In this document: piece by piece, positions 35,781 through 44,874 of the stretch | How the letters are laid out: the number at the start of each line of letters is the position of its first letter | Position numbering within the stretch: the first letter of the stretch is position 1 | NCBI GenBank assembly: GCA_039960995.1 | Contig: JBDVKF010000063.1 | Coordinates: forward strand, 19,565-83,564 | Source: JABSSA01 sp039960995 | GTDB taxonomy: Bacteria; Pseudomonadota; Alphaproteobacteria; Rhodobacterales; Rhodobacteraceae | Length of the DNA stretch: 64,000 nt | Reading direction: 5' to 3' | Program-made: the position numbers and the translations under genes | The notes under the pieces: model-generated | Told to the model about the DNA's origin: nothing | The model's database searches: none | The model's input: the letters and a program-made list of their open reading frames with translations, nothing else

Positions 35781-38055
35781 CCTTGATCAGTTCCCATACT
35801 TTGTAAGGCGTAAATGGCATATCGACCTGCCGCACACCCAATGGCCAAAGAGCATCTTGAGCTGCATTCGCGACTGCCGCAAGCGCTCCGACGGTGCCAG
35901 CTTCGCCACAGCCTTTCATGCCCATGATGTTGGCTGTCGACGGCACTGGTTCAGACGTAAACTCAATCATGGGTACGTCGGCGGCTCGGGGCAAGGCATA
36001 GTCCATGAAACTTGCTGTGAGCAATTGACCCGTTTCATCGAAAACAACATGCTCGGTGATGGCTTGACCGATCCCTTGCACAACACCACCATGCACTTGA
36101 CCCTCAGCCAATAGAGGATTGATTAGATTACCGAAATCATCAACCACAGTATAGCGATCGACTTGCGTCACCCCTGTGGATTTGTCGATCACAACCTCGG
36201 CAACATGGCAGCCATTGGGAAAACTGCGCGCGTCTAACGTTGCGCGTGCTTCGTGAACCAACAGCGTGTCACTTCCTTTGTCGCGGGCCAGTTCGGCGAC
36301 CTCAAGCATTGTGGGCGCGAGGTTGGAGCCCTCGATTCGAAACTGTGAATCGTCAAATGAAATTGCAGCGACATCAACGCCTTCTTCTTCCGACAAGAAC
36401 ACGCTGAACGCTTCGACCATGGTCGTCACTGTCGACAAGGTCGCATTGTTCTGCACAGTCACGGATCGAGACCCACCAGTGCCGCCACCTTGTTTGATAA
36501 GATCACTATCCCCTTGTACGACGCGTATAAGGTTAGCCGGAATGCCTGTCTGATCGCTCAGGAACTGAGCATAGACAGTTTCGTGGCCCTGCCCGTTTGA
36601 CTGTGTACCTACGTAAATAGAAACGGTTCCGTCATCTTCAAATTCAACACGCGTCGTTTCCGAAGGATCACCCAAAATACTTTCGATATAGTAACATATC
36701 CCAAGCCCCCGCAGCAGTCCGGCGGCAGCGTCTTTTGCTTTGCGCGCTTCGAACCCAGCCAAATCTGCTTCTTCTTCCGTGCGACGCAGCACTTTTTCGA
36801 AATCACCAACGTCATAGGTTTCGTTTGTGGCGGTCTTGTATGGAAACTGAGCTGCCTTGATGAAATTCTTGCGACGCAGGGCCAAAGGATCGACGCCCAA
36901 TTCGCGCGCAGCGCGGTCCATAACGCGTTCTAACACATATATCGCTTCAGGGCGTCCAGCTCCTCGATAGGCATCCACCTGCGCTGTGTTGGTGAAATAT
37001 CCTTCCACCTGCAACCATGTCGTTTGGACATCATAGACACCCATCAAAACGCGGCTGAACAGCTGCGTTTGAATAGGTTGCGCGAATTGGCTGTTATAAG
37101 CCCCAAGGTTACAGCGTGTTGTGACACGATAAGCGGTGATCTTGTGGTCGGAGTCAAAAGCAAGCTCTGCAACACTGATCAGATCCCGTCCACCATTGTC
37201 CGACAACATCGCTTCGGTTCGGTCACTCATCCAGCGCACTGGACGTCCCAACGTCCGGGCTGCGTGGGCAACAACAAAGGGCTCGGGATACATCATGGCT
37301 TTCATGCCAAATCCACCGCCCACATCCGGGTTGGTCACGCGCAACAGCTCTGCGTCAATGTTCAGCGCTTTGGCCAATTGATCCTTGATCGCCCAGACAC
37401 CTTGGCCGTTATTGGCCACATGCAGACGATTGCCCTCCATTTCGGCATAACAACCGCGAGGTTCCATTGAATTGACGATCACGCGGTTGTCGTCCACCTC
37501 AAGGCTCACAACGTGTGCTGCTGCCTCAAACGCATTCTTTGTCGCCTCTTCATCTCCGAGTCCCCAATCAAATGCACAATTGTCGGGTGCTTCGTCATGC
37601 ACAGTTGCGCCACCCGAATGGACATCCAATTTTGCTGGCAGCTCATCATAGTCGAGCTCGATCAATTCAGCAGCGTCTCGCGCCAATTCCATCGTTTCCG
37701 CAAAAACAACAGCAATCGCTTCACCCACAAACCTTACGCGCTCGCGTGCCAATATCGGACGCTCAGGCGCAGCCCCTTTGGTTCCGTCGCGATTGTCCAC
37801 CGTCACAAAGTCCATTGCGACATTGAAACCAGCGTCCACAAGATCTGCGAGGGTATAGACCGCAGCAACGCCTTGAGCGGCCTTTGCTCCCGTTACATCC
37901 AAATTCGTAATCAACGCATGTGCAACGGGACTGCGAAACACAAATGCAACCAAAGCCTCTGTCGGAGCGATATCGTCTACGTATCGCCCTGCACCTGTCA
38001 GGAACCGTTGGTCTTCGACACGCGTGACAGGCTGGCTTTTTCCAAATTTTTCCAT
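35758..38055 (-). CDS. Molybdenum hydroxylase large subunit, form-II CoxL type
   Basis: A 765-aa molybdopterin-binding subunit of the xanthine dehydrogenase/CO dehydrogenase family. The active-site loop is AYRGAGRPE, the form-II motif, not the AYxCSFR of true form-I CO dehydrogenase. NPDVGGGFGMK and MKGCGEAGTVG are the family's cofactor-binding stretches. The usual medium (FAD) and small (2Fe-2S) subunit genes are not adjacent: the upstream neighbour is degP and the downstream one is DUF2235. It may pair with subunits encoded elsewhere. The substrate is unknown. About 200 bp upstream hold its promoter and the degP terminator. Confidence 0.88.
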   Translation of the reverse strand: MEKFGKSQPVTRVEDQRFLTGAGRYVDDIAPTEALVAFVFRSPVAHALITNLDVTGAKAAQGVAAVYTLADLVDAGFNVAMDFVTVDNRDGTKGAAPERPILARERVRFVGEAIAVVFAETMELARDAAELIELDYDELPAKLDVHSGGATVHDEAPDNCAFDWGLGDEEATKNAFEAAAHVVSLEVDDNRVIVNSMEPRGCYAEMEGNRLHVANNGQGVWAIKDQLAKALNIDAELLRVTNPDVGGGFGMKAMMYPEPFVVAHAARTLGRPVRWMSDRTEAMLSDNGGRDLISVAELAFDSDHKITAYRVTTRCNLGAYNSQFAQPIQTQLFSRVLMGVYDVQTTWLQVEGYFTNTAQVDAYRGAGRPEAIYVLERVMDRAARELGVDPLALRRKNFIKAAQFPYKTATNETYDVGDFEKVLRRTEEEADLAGFEARKAKDAAAGLLRGLGICYYIESILGDPSETTRVEFEDDGTVSIYVGTQSNGQGHETVYAQFLSDQTGIPANLIRVVQGDSDLIKQGGGTGGSRSVTVQNNATLSTVTTMVEAFSVFLSEEEGVDVAAISFDDSQFRIEGSNLAPTMLEVAELARDKGSDTLLVHEARATLDARSFPNGCHVAEVVIDKSTGVTQVDRYTVVDDFGNLINPLLAEGQVHGGVVQGIGQAITEHVVFDETGQLLTASFMDYALPRAADVPMIEFTSEPVPSTANIMGMKGCGEAGTVGALAAVANAAQDALWPLGVRQVDMPFTPYKVWELIKDAQIAAE

Positions 38056-38202
38056 TGGGCGGAATCCACTTTCTGGGCGAAGGTTTAAACAGAGCCTAGC
38101 GGTTGAACCGCCAGTGTCCAGTCGCGCGTTACGCGCTTAGATACTGTTGGATATTGAACCCGAAATGTCCAGAAACCTGAAACAGTTTGGTCATCTTTCA
38201 CG

Positions 38203-38228
38203 AAAAAGGGCGCAATCGATATGCGCCC
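38203..38228 (-). terminator. Rho-independent terminator of degP
   Basis: On the minus strand GGGCGCA (38228-38222) pairs with TGCGCCC (38214-38208) around a 7-nt loop and is followed by five T (38207-38203). It begins about 27 nt after the degP stop. Confidence 0.85.
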
Positions 38229-38254
38229 CTTCCCAATTCTAGTGTTTCTTGAAC

Positions 38255-39730
38255 CTATTGAAGGCCAAGCGCCACAAAACGTGGATCGCCTGCCCGACGC
38301 ACCAAGAGCAACAAAGACTTGCGTCCTGCTTCCTTCACGTCTTTCAAACGTTCTTCAAATTCGGCAATCGTCGCAACCGGTTGCTGACCAGCTTCCGTAA
38401 TGATGTCACCTGCGCGCAAACCCTTTTCATAGGCTTCCGAGGTTTCGTCCACGTTTGTGACGGCCAAACCGATTTGTTCTTTGCTCGCGCCCAATTGTTC
38501 ACGCAAATCTTCGGTTAACGGCGACAACGTTAGACCAAGGACTTCAACTTCCTTAGGTTCTTCAGGCTCTTCCGGAGCGGCAGCGGCCGCTGGAACAGCG
38601 CTTTCAGCTTCTTCCCGGCGACCCAAAACGATCCGTAGCGTCACAGTCTCGCCTTCACGGAAGACAACAACACGAACAGTCGCACCAACTGGGCTGTTGC
38701 CAACCTGGCGAACAAGGCCACGCGTATCAGGCACATCAACACCGTCAAAGCTGAGGATGACATCACCGTCTTGCATACCGCCTTCTTTGGCCGGGCCTTC
38801 AGGTACCGAAGTCACCAACGCGCCGCTTTCCTTTTCAAGGCCCATCGCTTCGGCGATGTCGGGCGTGACATCCTGAATGCGAACGCCCAACCAGCCACGG
38901 CGGGTTTCACCGTATTCTTGCAGTTGATCAACAACACGCGTCACCACGTTTGATGCCATTGAAAAACCGATGCCGATTGATCCACCATTGGGTGACAAGA
39001 TCGCCGTGTTCACGCCAACGACTTCGCCGTCCATGTTGAACAAAGGACCACCCGAGTTGCCTCGGTTGATGGCCGCATCCGTTTGGATGAAATCGTCATA
39101 CGATCCGCTAAGCGCCCGGTTGCGTGCAGAAATAATCCCCGCGGAAACAGAAAAGCCCTGCCCCAGTGGGTTACCCATCGCAATCACCCAATCGCCGACT
39201 TTGGCCGTGTTGCTGTCGCCAAAGCCAACAAATGGCAACGGCTCATCATGCACAACTTTCAAAACAGCGATATCGGTGTTTGGGTCTGTGCCGACGACTT
39301 CCGCTTTCAATTCTTTGCCATCAAAGAACTCGATCAGGATTTCATCAGCCCCTTCGATAACGTGGTTGTTTGTAACGACAAACCCGTCCTCAGAGATGAC
39401 AAAGCCAGACCCCAACGCAGAAGACCGACGTGGGCGGTCGCCTTGGTCATTGTTGTTGCGATCCTGAAATTCCCGAAAAAAGTCCTCGAAAGGCGATCCT
39501 TCTGGAACAATCCCTTGTGGCCCGGTGCGACCAGCAACCACAGTCGACGTTGTGATATTCACAACGGACGCGCTGATTTGGTCCACCAATGGGGACAGGC
39601 TTTCAGGGCGCGCGGATGCTGATAGCGCTTGTAACAGCGTCAATGCTGCAATCAGCGCACCAAACATCAGGGCACGTAAATAATTAAAAGAACTCTGGGT
39701 TCTCGATAGAGCCACCGCTTTAGGGCGCAT
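38255..39730 (-). CDS. degP: Do-family periplasmic serine protease (DegP/DegQ)
   Basis: A 491-aa protease/chaperone. A signal peptide or anchor (about residues 15-40) is followed by a trypsin-like domain with His in NNHVIEGAD, Asp in NTDIAVLKV and Ser in GNSGGPLFN, then two PDZ domains (about residues 270-360 and 395-490) separated by an acidic Ala/Glu/Pro linker. The start at 39730 follows GGAGG; upstream ATGs lack this. The gene order hflK-hflC-DUF2065-degP is conserved in alphaproteobacteria and groups envelope protein-quality control. Confidence 0.94.
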   Translation of the reverse strand: MRPKAVALSRTQSSFNYLRALMFGALIAALTLLQALSASARPESLSPLVDQISASVVNITTSTVVAGRTGPQGIVPEGSPFEDFFREFQDRNNNDQGDRPRRSSALGSGFVISEDGFVVTNNHVIEGADEILIEFFDGKELKAEVVGTDPNTDIAVLKVVHDEPLPFVGFGDSNTAKVGDWVIAMGNPLGQGFSVSAGIISARNRALSGSYDDFIQTDAAINRGNSGGPLFNMDGEVVGVNTAILSPNGGSIGIGFSMASNVVTRVVDQLQEYGETRRGWLGVRIQDVTPDIAEAMGLEKESGALVTSVPEGPAKEGGMQDGDVILSFDGVDVPDTRGLVRQVGNSPVGATVRVVVFREGETVTLRIVLGRREEAESAVPAAAAAPEEPEEPKEVEVLGLTLSPLTEDLREQLGASKEQIGLAVTNVDETSEAYEKGLRAGDIITEAGQQPVATIAEFEERLKDVKEAGRKSLLLLVRRAGDPRFVALGLQ

Positions 39731-40007
39731 TCCTCGCCTCCTCGCTTCGATTGCGGCCATTCGGCCGATCTGCACATTGCCAGTGCCATTGAGCACAAGC
39801 TGCATGTAGGGTTGTTGTCATGCAACAGAAAAGATGGGCCGTTCTGTTAACCTTTCAACATATGGTTACCAAACCGTGAACTTTGCTACGCATTTGGCTT
39901 CGTTCGCGGCCCCAATTTTCGCTGCTGAGGCGAAAACAGGTTCGATCTTGATCTTCATACCCGTCAAAGCAACCCAAGGAAACACATTTGAGTTCTCCAT
40001 AGACGCA

Positions 40008-40232
40008 TCAAAAAGGTGCGACGCCGCCATTACTGGCTTGCAACAAAGCATGCCCGCCCCATGCCAGCAGGACCCCCATCACCAATAACAACACCCCAAT
40101 CTGGCGCCGCGTTTCCAAAGGTAGGCTACGCAACAGCTGCAACATCTCTTCAATAAGCGAAGGGGCCAGCGCATAGGCCAGCCCCTCAACAATCATAACC
40201 AACCCAAGGGCCAGTATTATCCAAGCGATCAC
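40008..40232 (-). CDS. DUF2065 small membrane protein
   Basis: A 74-aa protein with two transmembrane segments (about residues 3-22 and 46-65) and the family mark GLVMIVEGLAYALAP. Function unknown (YjeT-like). The start is GTG at 40232, 7 nt after the hflC stop, with GGAG overlapping the end of hflC. The conserved position after hflC suggests a role with the HflKC complex. Confidence 0.82.
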   Translation of the reverse strand: MIAWIILALGLVMIVEGLAYALAPSLIEEMLQLLRSLPLETRRQIGVLLLVMGVLLAWGGHALLQASNGGVAPF

Positions 40233-40239
40233 CAGGCCA

Positions 40240-41121
40240 CTACTCCGGCAAGGCTGCACCCGTAGGCGACTTCAAGTAATTGAAGAACTCGCTGTCGGGG
40301 CTCAAAACAAGCGTCGAGTTATTGCCTTGCAATGCGCGCTGATACGCAGTGAGCGAGCGGTAGAATTCAAAGAACTCTGGATCTTCGCCAAACGCATTCG
40401 CAAAAATTGCGTTCCGTTGAGCATCCGCTTCACCACGGGCGATTTCCGCTTGACGCTGCGCATCTGAAACCAGTTCTACAACTGTTCTATCAGCTTGCGC
40501 ACGAACGCGTTGCGCCGCCTCGTTACCTCGTGCGCGTTCATCCGTCGCTTCACGCTCACGTTCGGCGCGCATCCGTTCAAAGGTCGCATCAAGGTTTTCA
40601 GTCGGCAGATCCGTCCGCTTCAAACGCACATCAATCACCTCAAGGCCAAGGCTTCTGGCTTCGGCAATCGCACCGTTCCGGATACGCAGCATCAAAGCGG
40701 CACGATCCGAACTGAGAATGTCGTTTGAACTGACAGAACCCAACACTTCACGCAATTCGTTCCGCAAAATACCGTCCAGGCGGTTTTCACCACTTGCTTC
40801 ACCGCCGGTACCAACAGCTTGCCGGAATTGATTTACATCAACGATACGGTACCTCGCAAAGGCGTCGACGACCAAACGACGATCATCCAGCGGCGTGACT
40901 TCGATTGGTTCCACATCCCGGCTTAGGATGCGGTCATCATAGCGCACGACTTCTTGGATAAGCGGCATTTTAAATGCCAAACCAGGGTCTTCTTTGACCG
41001 CGACAACACGACCAAATTGCAAAACCAGTGCTTTTTCACGTTCATCAACAATGAACACCGAGCTTAGCAAAATCACGACGACGACAAAAGCGGCGGGGAT
41101 CAGATAACCTGTTTTACGCAT
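40240..41121 (-). CDS. hflC: HflC, protease modulator
   Basis: A 293-aa SPFH/prohibitin-domain protein with one N-terminal transmembrane segment (about residues 5-25), followed by FIVDEREKALVLQFG, then the SPFH core and a long coiled coil rich in Ala, Arg and Glu (about 170-250). With HflK it forms a large periplasmic cage around the FtsH protease and limits its activity. Its start overlaps the hflK stop by one base. Confidence 0.95.
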   Translation of the reverse strand: MRKTGYLIPAAFVVVVILLSSVFIVDEREKALVLQFGRVVAVKEDPGLAFKMPLIQEVVRYDDRILSRDVEPIEVTPLDDRRLVVDAFARYRIVDVNQFRQAVGTGGEASGENRLDGILRNELREVLGSVSSNDILSSDRAALMLRIRNGAIAEARSLGLEVIDVRLKRTDLPTENLDATFERMRAEREREATDERARGNEAAQRVRAQADRTVVELVSDAQRQAEIARGEADAQRNAIFANAFGEDPEFFEFYRSLTAYQRALQGNNSTLVLSPDSEFFNYLKSPTGAALPE

Positions 41122-42278
41122 CAGTTCGATCCTCCGGTGTTGGTTCCGCGACGCAATTCATTCAAGGGCAGGTAAGGCACGACGCCCTGTCCACCGCCCC
41201 CGGCATTGTCATCAAGAATGATCTTGTCGACCCGGCCCAGAACTTGTTCCATTGTTTCTAGATACAAGCGTTTGCGTGTGACTTCTGGGGCTTTTTCATA
41301 TTCCCCAAGAACCGCAGTAAACCGGCTAGCTTCACCTTCGGCTTCGTTCACGACCTGCGCGCGATAAGCTTCGGCTTGTTCCAGCATTTGCGCCGCTTCA
41401 CCACGTGCTTCGGCCAAAACTCGGTTGGCATAGGCGTCCGCCACGTTTTGCAAACGGTCACGTTCCTGCTCAGCAGCCTGAACATCACGGAATGCATCGA
41501 TCACGGACTGAGGCGGATCAGCTTTGTCAAAGTTCACACGCACGATGTTAACGCCTGAATCATAGCTATCTAGTGTCAGCTGGATGAGATCCAAAAGCCT
41601 GTCAGCAATTGCGCCCCGGTCTCTGTTCAGAATCGGCGCCAATTCGCTTTGGGCAATAATTTCACGCATCGCAGATTCTGACACAGCTCGAATAGTGGGC
41701 CGAGCATCCCGCAGATTAAACAGGAATTTGTCAGGCTCGGTAATATTCCAAACAACCTGAAAATCGATATCAACGATGTTTTCGTCACGGGTCAGCATCA
41801 AACCAGCGTCTCCGCCGCGACCACCGACACCAATTTCTTCAGTCTGCTCTCGTGTGACTGCAATGACTTCTTTCGTCACTACCGGCCATGGCGCGAAATT
41901 CAAACCGGGCTCACCGACAGAAGAAAATTTGCCCAAAAACAATTCGACAGATTTTTCTTCAGGGCGCACCGTGTAAAAGCTCGCAAACATCCAAAGCGCT
42001 ATCGCACCCAGAACAGCCAAACCAATTGTGCCGCGTGTCAGCTGTGGTCCGCCGGTGCCTCCACCGGTTCCGTTACGCCGGCCACCGCCGCCGCCACCGC
42101 CCATAAGAACGCGCAACTGTTCCTGACCTTTTTTGACCAGCTCGTCGATTTCGGGCACGGAAGGCCCCTCTTCGTTTGGACGACGGCCACCTTTATTTGG
42201 ATCCTGCGGATCTCGTCCGCCACCGTTCCCGCCCGAATTTCCGCCGCCCCCCCAGGGGCCGCCCGAATTGCCAGCCAT
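41121..42278 (-). CDS. hflK: HflK, protease modulator
   Basis: A 385-aa partner of HflC. The N-terminal 75 residues are extremely Gly-rich (runs of GGG between Arg/Asn/Pro) and cytoplasmic. A transmembrane segment follows (about 82-103), then FYTVRPEEKSVELFLGKF and the SPFH domain, then a coiled coil. It is directly upstream of hflC and 70 bp downstream of gor. Confidence 0.95.
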   Translation of the reverse strand: MAGNSGGPWGGGGNSGGNGGGRDPQDPNKGGRRPNEEGPSVPEIDELVKKGQEQLRVLMGGGGGGGRRNGTGGGTGGPQLTRGTIGLAVLGAIALWMFASFYTVRPEEKSVELFLGKFSSVGEPGLNFAPWPVVTKEVIAVTREQTEEIGVGGRGGDAGLMLTRDENIVDIDFQVVWNITEPDKFLFNLRDARPTIRAVSESAMREIIAQSELAPILNRDRGAIADRLLDLIQLTLDSYDSGVNIVRVNFDKADPPQSVIDAFRDVQAAEQERDRLQNVADAYANRVLAEARGEAAQMLEQAEAYRAQVVNEAEGEASRFTAVLGEYEKAPEVTRKRLYLETMEQVLGRVDKIILDDNAGGGGQGVVPYLPLNELRRGTNTGGSN

Positions 42279-42348
42279 TAAACTTCATTCCTCTCTTTGT
42301 TGCGCGCGCTTTCGCGTTTGTTCTTACCTGTGCGTCTTACTTGAAAAA

Positions 42349-43710
42349 TCAAGAAGTTCGCACCGGATTGCGCATAGTTACAATCTCTTCGCTCATCGTG
42401 GGGTGCACTGCAACCGTCCGATCAAAATCTTCTTTGGTCGCACCCATCTTAATTGCGACCCCAGCCAGTTGAATCATTTCGCCAGCTCCCGGTGCCACGA
42501 TATGGCACCCTAGAACCTTGCGATTTGATTTGCTCACGACCAATTTCATCAAAACACGCTCATTGTTATCGGCAAATGACGTACGCATCGGGCGGAAGGA
42601 TGTTGAATAAACTTCGATCGCTTCTTGCTCGCGTGCCGCTTCTTCGCTTAAACCAACGGTTCCCATTTCTGGCTGAGTAAATACAGCCGACGGGATCAAT
42701 TCATGATCGACTGGCGTTGGATTGTCGTAAAAGACTGTCTGAACAAACGCCATACCCTCGCGAATTGCGACAGGTGTAAGATTGACCCGGTCAGTCACGT
42801 CCCCAATGGCATAGACCGATGGAACCGATGTCTGCGACAGCTCATTTACTAAAATCTCGCCACGGCGCCCGGCATCAATTCCAACGGCTTCCAACCCGAT
42901 ATCACGAGAGTTTGGATCACGTCCGGTTGCAAACAGAACCTGATCAAACACCTGCTCATCACCTTCAGTTGGCTTTACGTGAACACCACCGTCAACCTTG
43001 GTCATTTCAGAAATGTTGCGGCCCAAGTGCAACTTCACACCTTGCTCGATCATTTGATCCGAAATGAGACCACGTGCCTCGTCGTCAAATCCTCTGAGAA
43101 TCTGAGTGCCGCGGTAATACTGAGTGACCTCAACGCCCAAGCCATTCAATATGCAGGCAAATTCACAAGCGATATACCCACCACCGACAATCAAAATCGA
43201 CTTGGGCAGCGTGTCCCAATGGAAAATGTCATCGCTGACAATGCCCAGATCCGCATTCGGAATATCAGGGCGAACCGGACGTCCACCCGTTGCAATCAAG
43301 ATTGTCTTTGCCGTTTTCGTTTCGCCTGAGGACAGGGAAATTGTGTGTGCATCTACAAGTGACGCGCGCGCATCAAAAGTCTCAACACCCGAATTGGCAA
43401 GCAACTTGCGGTAAATGCCTTCCAGACGATCGAGCTCTGCGTTCAGCTTTCCACGGAATGCGGTCCAGTCGAACGTTCCGTCCGGAATATCCCAGCCGTA
43501 TTCACGTCCCAAACCCGGCATCTGAGAAAATTCCGACGCAAACACCATTAGCTTTTTCGGAACACAGCCACGGATCACACATGTCCCGCCATATCTGTCC
43601 TCTTCGGCCAACGCGACACGCGCATTTGCTTCGCCTGCTGCAACGCGAGCTGCGCGAACGCCGCCCGAACCTCCTCCGATAACGAAGAGGTCATAGTCAT
43701 ACTCACTCAT
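42349..43710 (-). CDS. gor: Glutathione-disulfide reductase
   Basis: A 453-aa FAD flavoprotein that reduces oxidised glutathione with NADPH. The FAD site is VIGGGSGGVRAAR, the redox-active disulfide is GGTCVIRGCVPKK (about residues 42-54), the NADPH site is VGGGYIACEFA and the C-terminal catalytic His is in VAVHPTMSEE. It lies 11 bp after rpiA on the same strand, so the two are probably co-transcribed. Confidence 0.95.
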   Translation of the reverse strand: MSEYDYDLFVIGGGSGGVRAARVAAGEANARVALAEEDRYGGTCVIRGCVPKKLMVFASEFSQMPGLGREYGWDIPDGTFDWTAFRGKLNAELDRLEGIYRKLLANSGVETFDARASLVDAHTISLSSGETKTAKTILIATGGRPVRPDIPNADLGIVSDDIFHWDTLPKSILIVGGGYIACEFACILNGLGVEVTQYYRGTQILRGFDDEARGLISDQMIEQGVKLHLGRNISEMTKVDGGVHVKPTEGDEQVFDQVLFATGRDPNSRDIGLEAVGIDAGRRGEILVNELSQTSVPSVYAIGDVTDRVNLTPVAIREGMAFVQTVFYDNPTPVDHELIPSAVFTQPEMGTVGLSEEAAREQEAIEVYSTSFRPMRTSFADNNERVLMKLVVSKSNRKVLGCHIVAPGAGEMIQLAGVAIKMGATKEDFDRTVAVHPTMSEEIVTMRNPVRTS

Positions 43711-43721
43711 GGGTTTGCCTT

Positions 43722-44510
43722 CTAGTCTGCGAGGTCCGTAAACAAATTGTCCGTCTCCAAAAAGTCGATCCGATCTGTTTCTACCGTCCCCTCATTGATG
43801 TCTCGGGTCTCTACGCGGCCGTCACCATACCCAACAATGACGCTATCACAAATATCAATAAAAAGGCCATTTTCAACCACGCCCGGCATTTGGTTCATCA
43901 CCAAAGCCATTTGACGCGGATGACCGATTCGCTTGAGATGAAGATCCAGAATATGATTTCCCTCGTCCGTCATGAATGGCTTATCACCGTTCATACGCAA
44001 ACTTGATGACCGCCCCAGCACATCCATTGAGATGAGCGATTCTTCGACCAAAGCGCGCGTCGTTTCCCACCCAAATGGGATCACTTCAACGGGCAAAGGA
44101 AATGCCCCGAGATTCTCAACCTCTTTTCCGGCATCTGCAATCACAATCATCTGATCGGAAGCAGTTGCCACAATCTTTTCTTGTAACAACGCGCCGCCAC
44201 CACCTTTGATCAGGTTCAAATCGCCGTCAAATTCGTCAGCGCCGTCAATTGTAAGGTCCAACCATTTCACCTCATCAAGGCTGACAACGTCTATACCTTC
44301 GTCCCGTGCCAAAACCGCCGTGCGCGTCGATGTGGGTACAGCTTTTATGTTCAAGCCCTGATCACGCACCATCTCGCCCAAGCACCGCACAAGCCAGGCT
44401 GCTGTACTTCCTGTTCCAAGCCCCACGCGCATACCGTCTTTGACAAAATCCGTCGCGCGCTTGGCTGCCACGAACTTGGCTTGGTCGATGGGGGAAAGTT
44501 CACCAGTCAT
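43722..44510 (-). CDS. rpiA: Ribose-5-phosphate isomerase A
   Basis: A 262-aa enzyme interconverting ribose-5-phosphate and ribulose-5-phosphate. Motifs: GLGTGSTAAWLV (about residues 29-40), DGADEFDGDLNLIKGGGGA (about 90-108, catalytic Asp) and the KGGGGALLQEK lysine/glutamate region. The ATG at 44510 follows GAGGAG; the open frame extends 136 codons further upstream but without family similarity, and it crosses the valS promoter region. Confidence 0.95.
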   Translation of the reverse strand: MTGELSPIDQAKFVAAKRATDFVKDGMRVGLGTGSTAAWLVRCLGEMVRDQGLNIKAVPTSTRTAVLARDEGIDVVSLDEVKWLDLTIDGADEFDGDLNLIKGGGGALLQEKIVATASDQMIVIADAGKEVENLGAFPLPVEVIPFGWETTRALVEESLISMDVLGRSSSLRMNGDKPFMTDEGNHILDLHLKRIGHPRQMALVMNQMPGVVENGLFIDICDSVIVGYGDGRVETRDINEGTVETDRIDFLETDNLFTDLAD

Positions 44511-44874
44511 CTGCGACTCCTCGGCTTGTCGCCGCCTTATAGGATGGCAAACGCTCATGAGCGAGCCAAAAAACATCGCAATTTGCATCAATGAAATTGC
44601 CTGCAGCCCGCACCAAGAAAAATCGACATGTCGTGTGTTGATCAATGCACTTAGAACAATGGCCCAACAGAAATGGGGTGGTGGGTGGGCGTCTTTGTGC
44701 GGAACGCACAAACAGACCATCCCAACACCACGAACCAAACGGTGCGCCGACCTTCCAACCAAGAACATCAAATTCACCGGATTTGTCGGCCTAACCGCCT
44801 CAACGGCGACCAAGGCACTTTTCCTTTTCGTTTGCTCTGGGTATGTGAGCCACAACGCAATTGGGATATGAGCC
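44511..44874. other. 364-bp intergenic region between divergent rpiA and valS
   Basis: Must hold promoters for both genes. Apart from copy 3 of the dispersed palindromic element (44675-44718) I see no T-box, RNA gene or coding frame that makes sense. Open frames across it on both strands are extensions of the flanking genes. Confidence 0.6.
44675..44718 (+). repeat. Dispersed palindromic element, copy 3
   Basis: The left arm GGGGTGGTGGGTGGGCG is followed by a perfect 7-bp hairpin (TTTGTGC-GGAAC-GCACAAA) and CAGACC. The right half CACAAACAGACC closely matches copy 1 (CCAAACAGACC). Unlike the other copies it lies between divergent genes, so it cannot be simply a terminator. Confidence 0.7.

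Noticed and set aside
35758..38055. True carbon monoxide dehydrogenase
   Set aside because: The active-site loop is AYRGAGR (form II), not the AYxCSFR of CO-oxidising form I, and the other subunits are absent.
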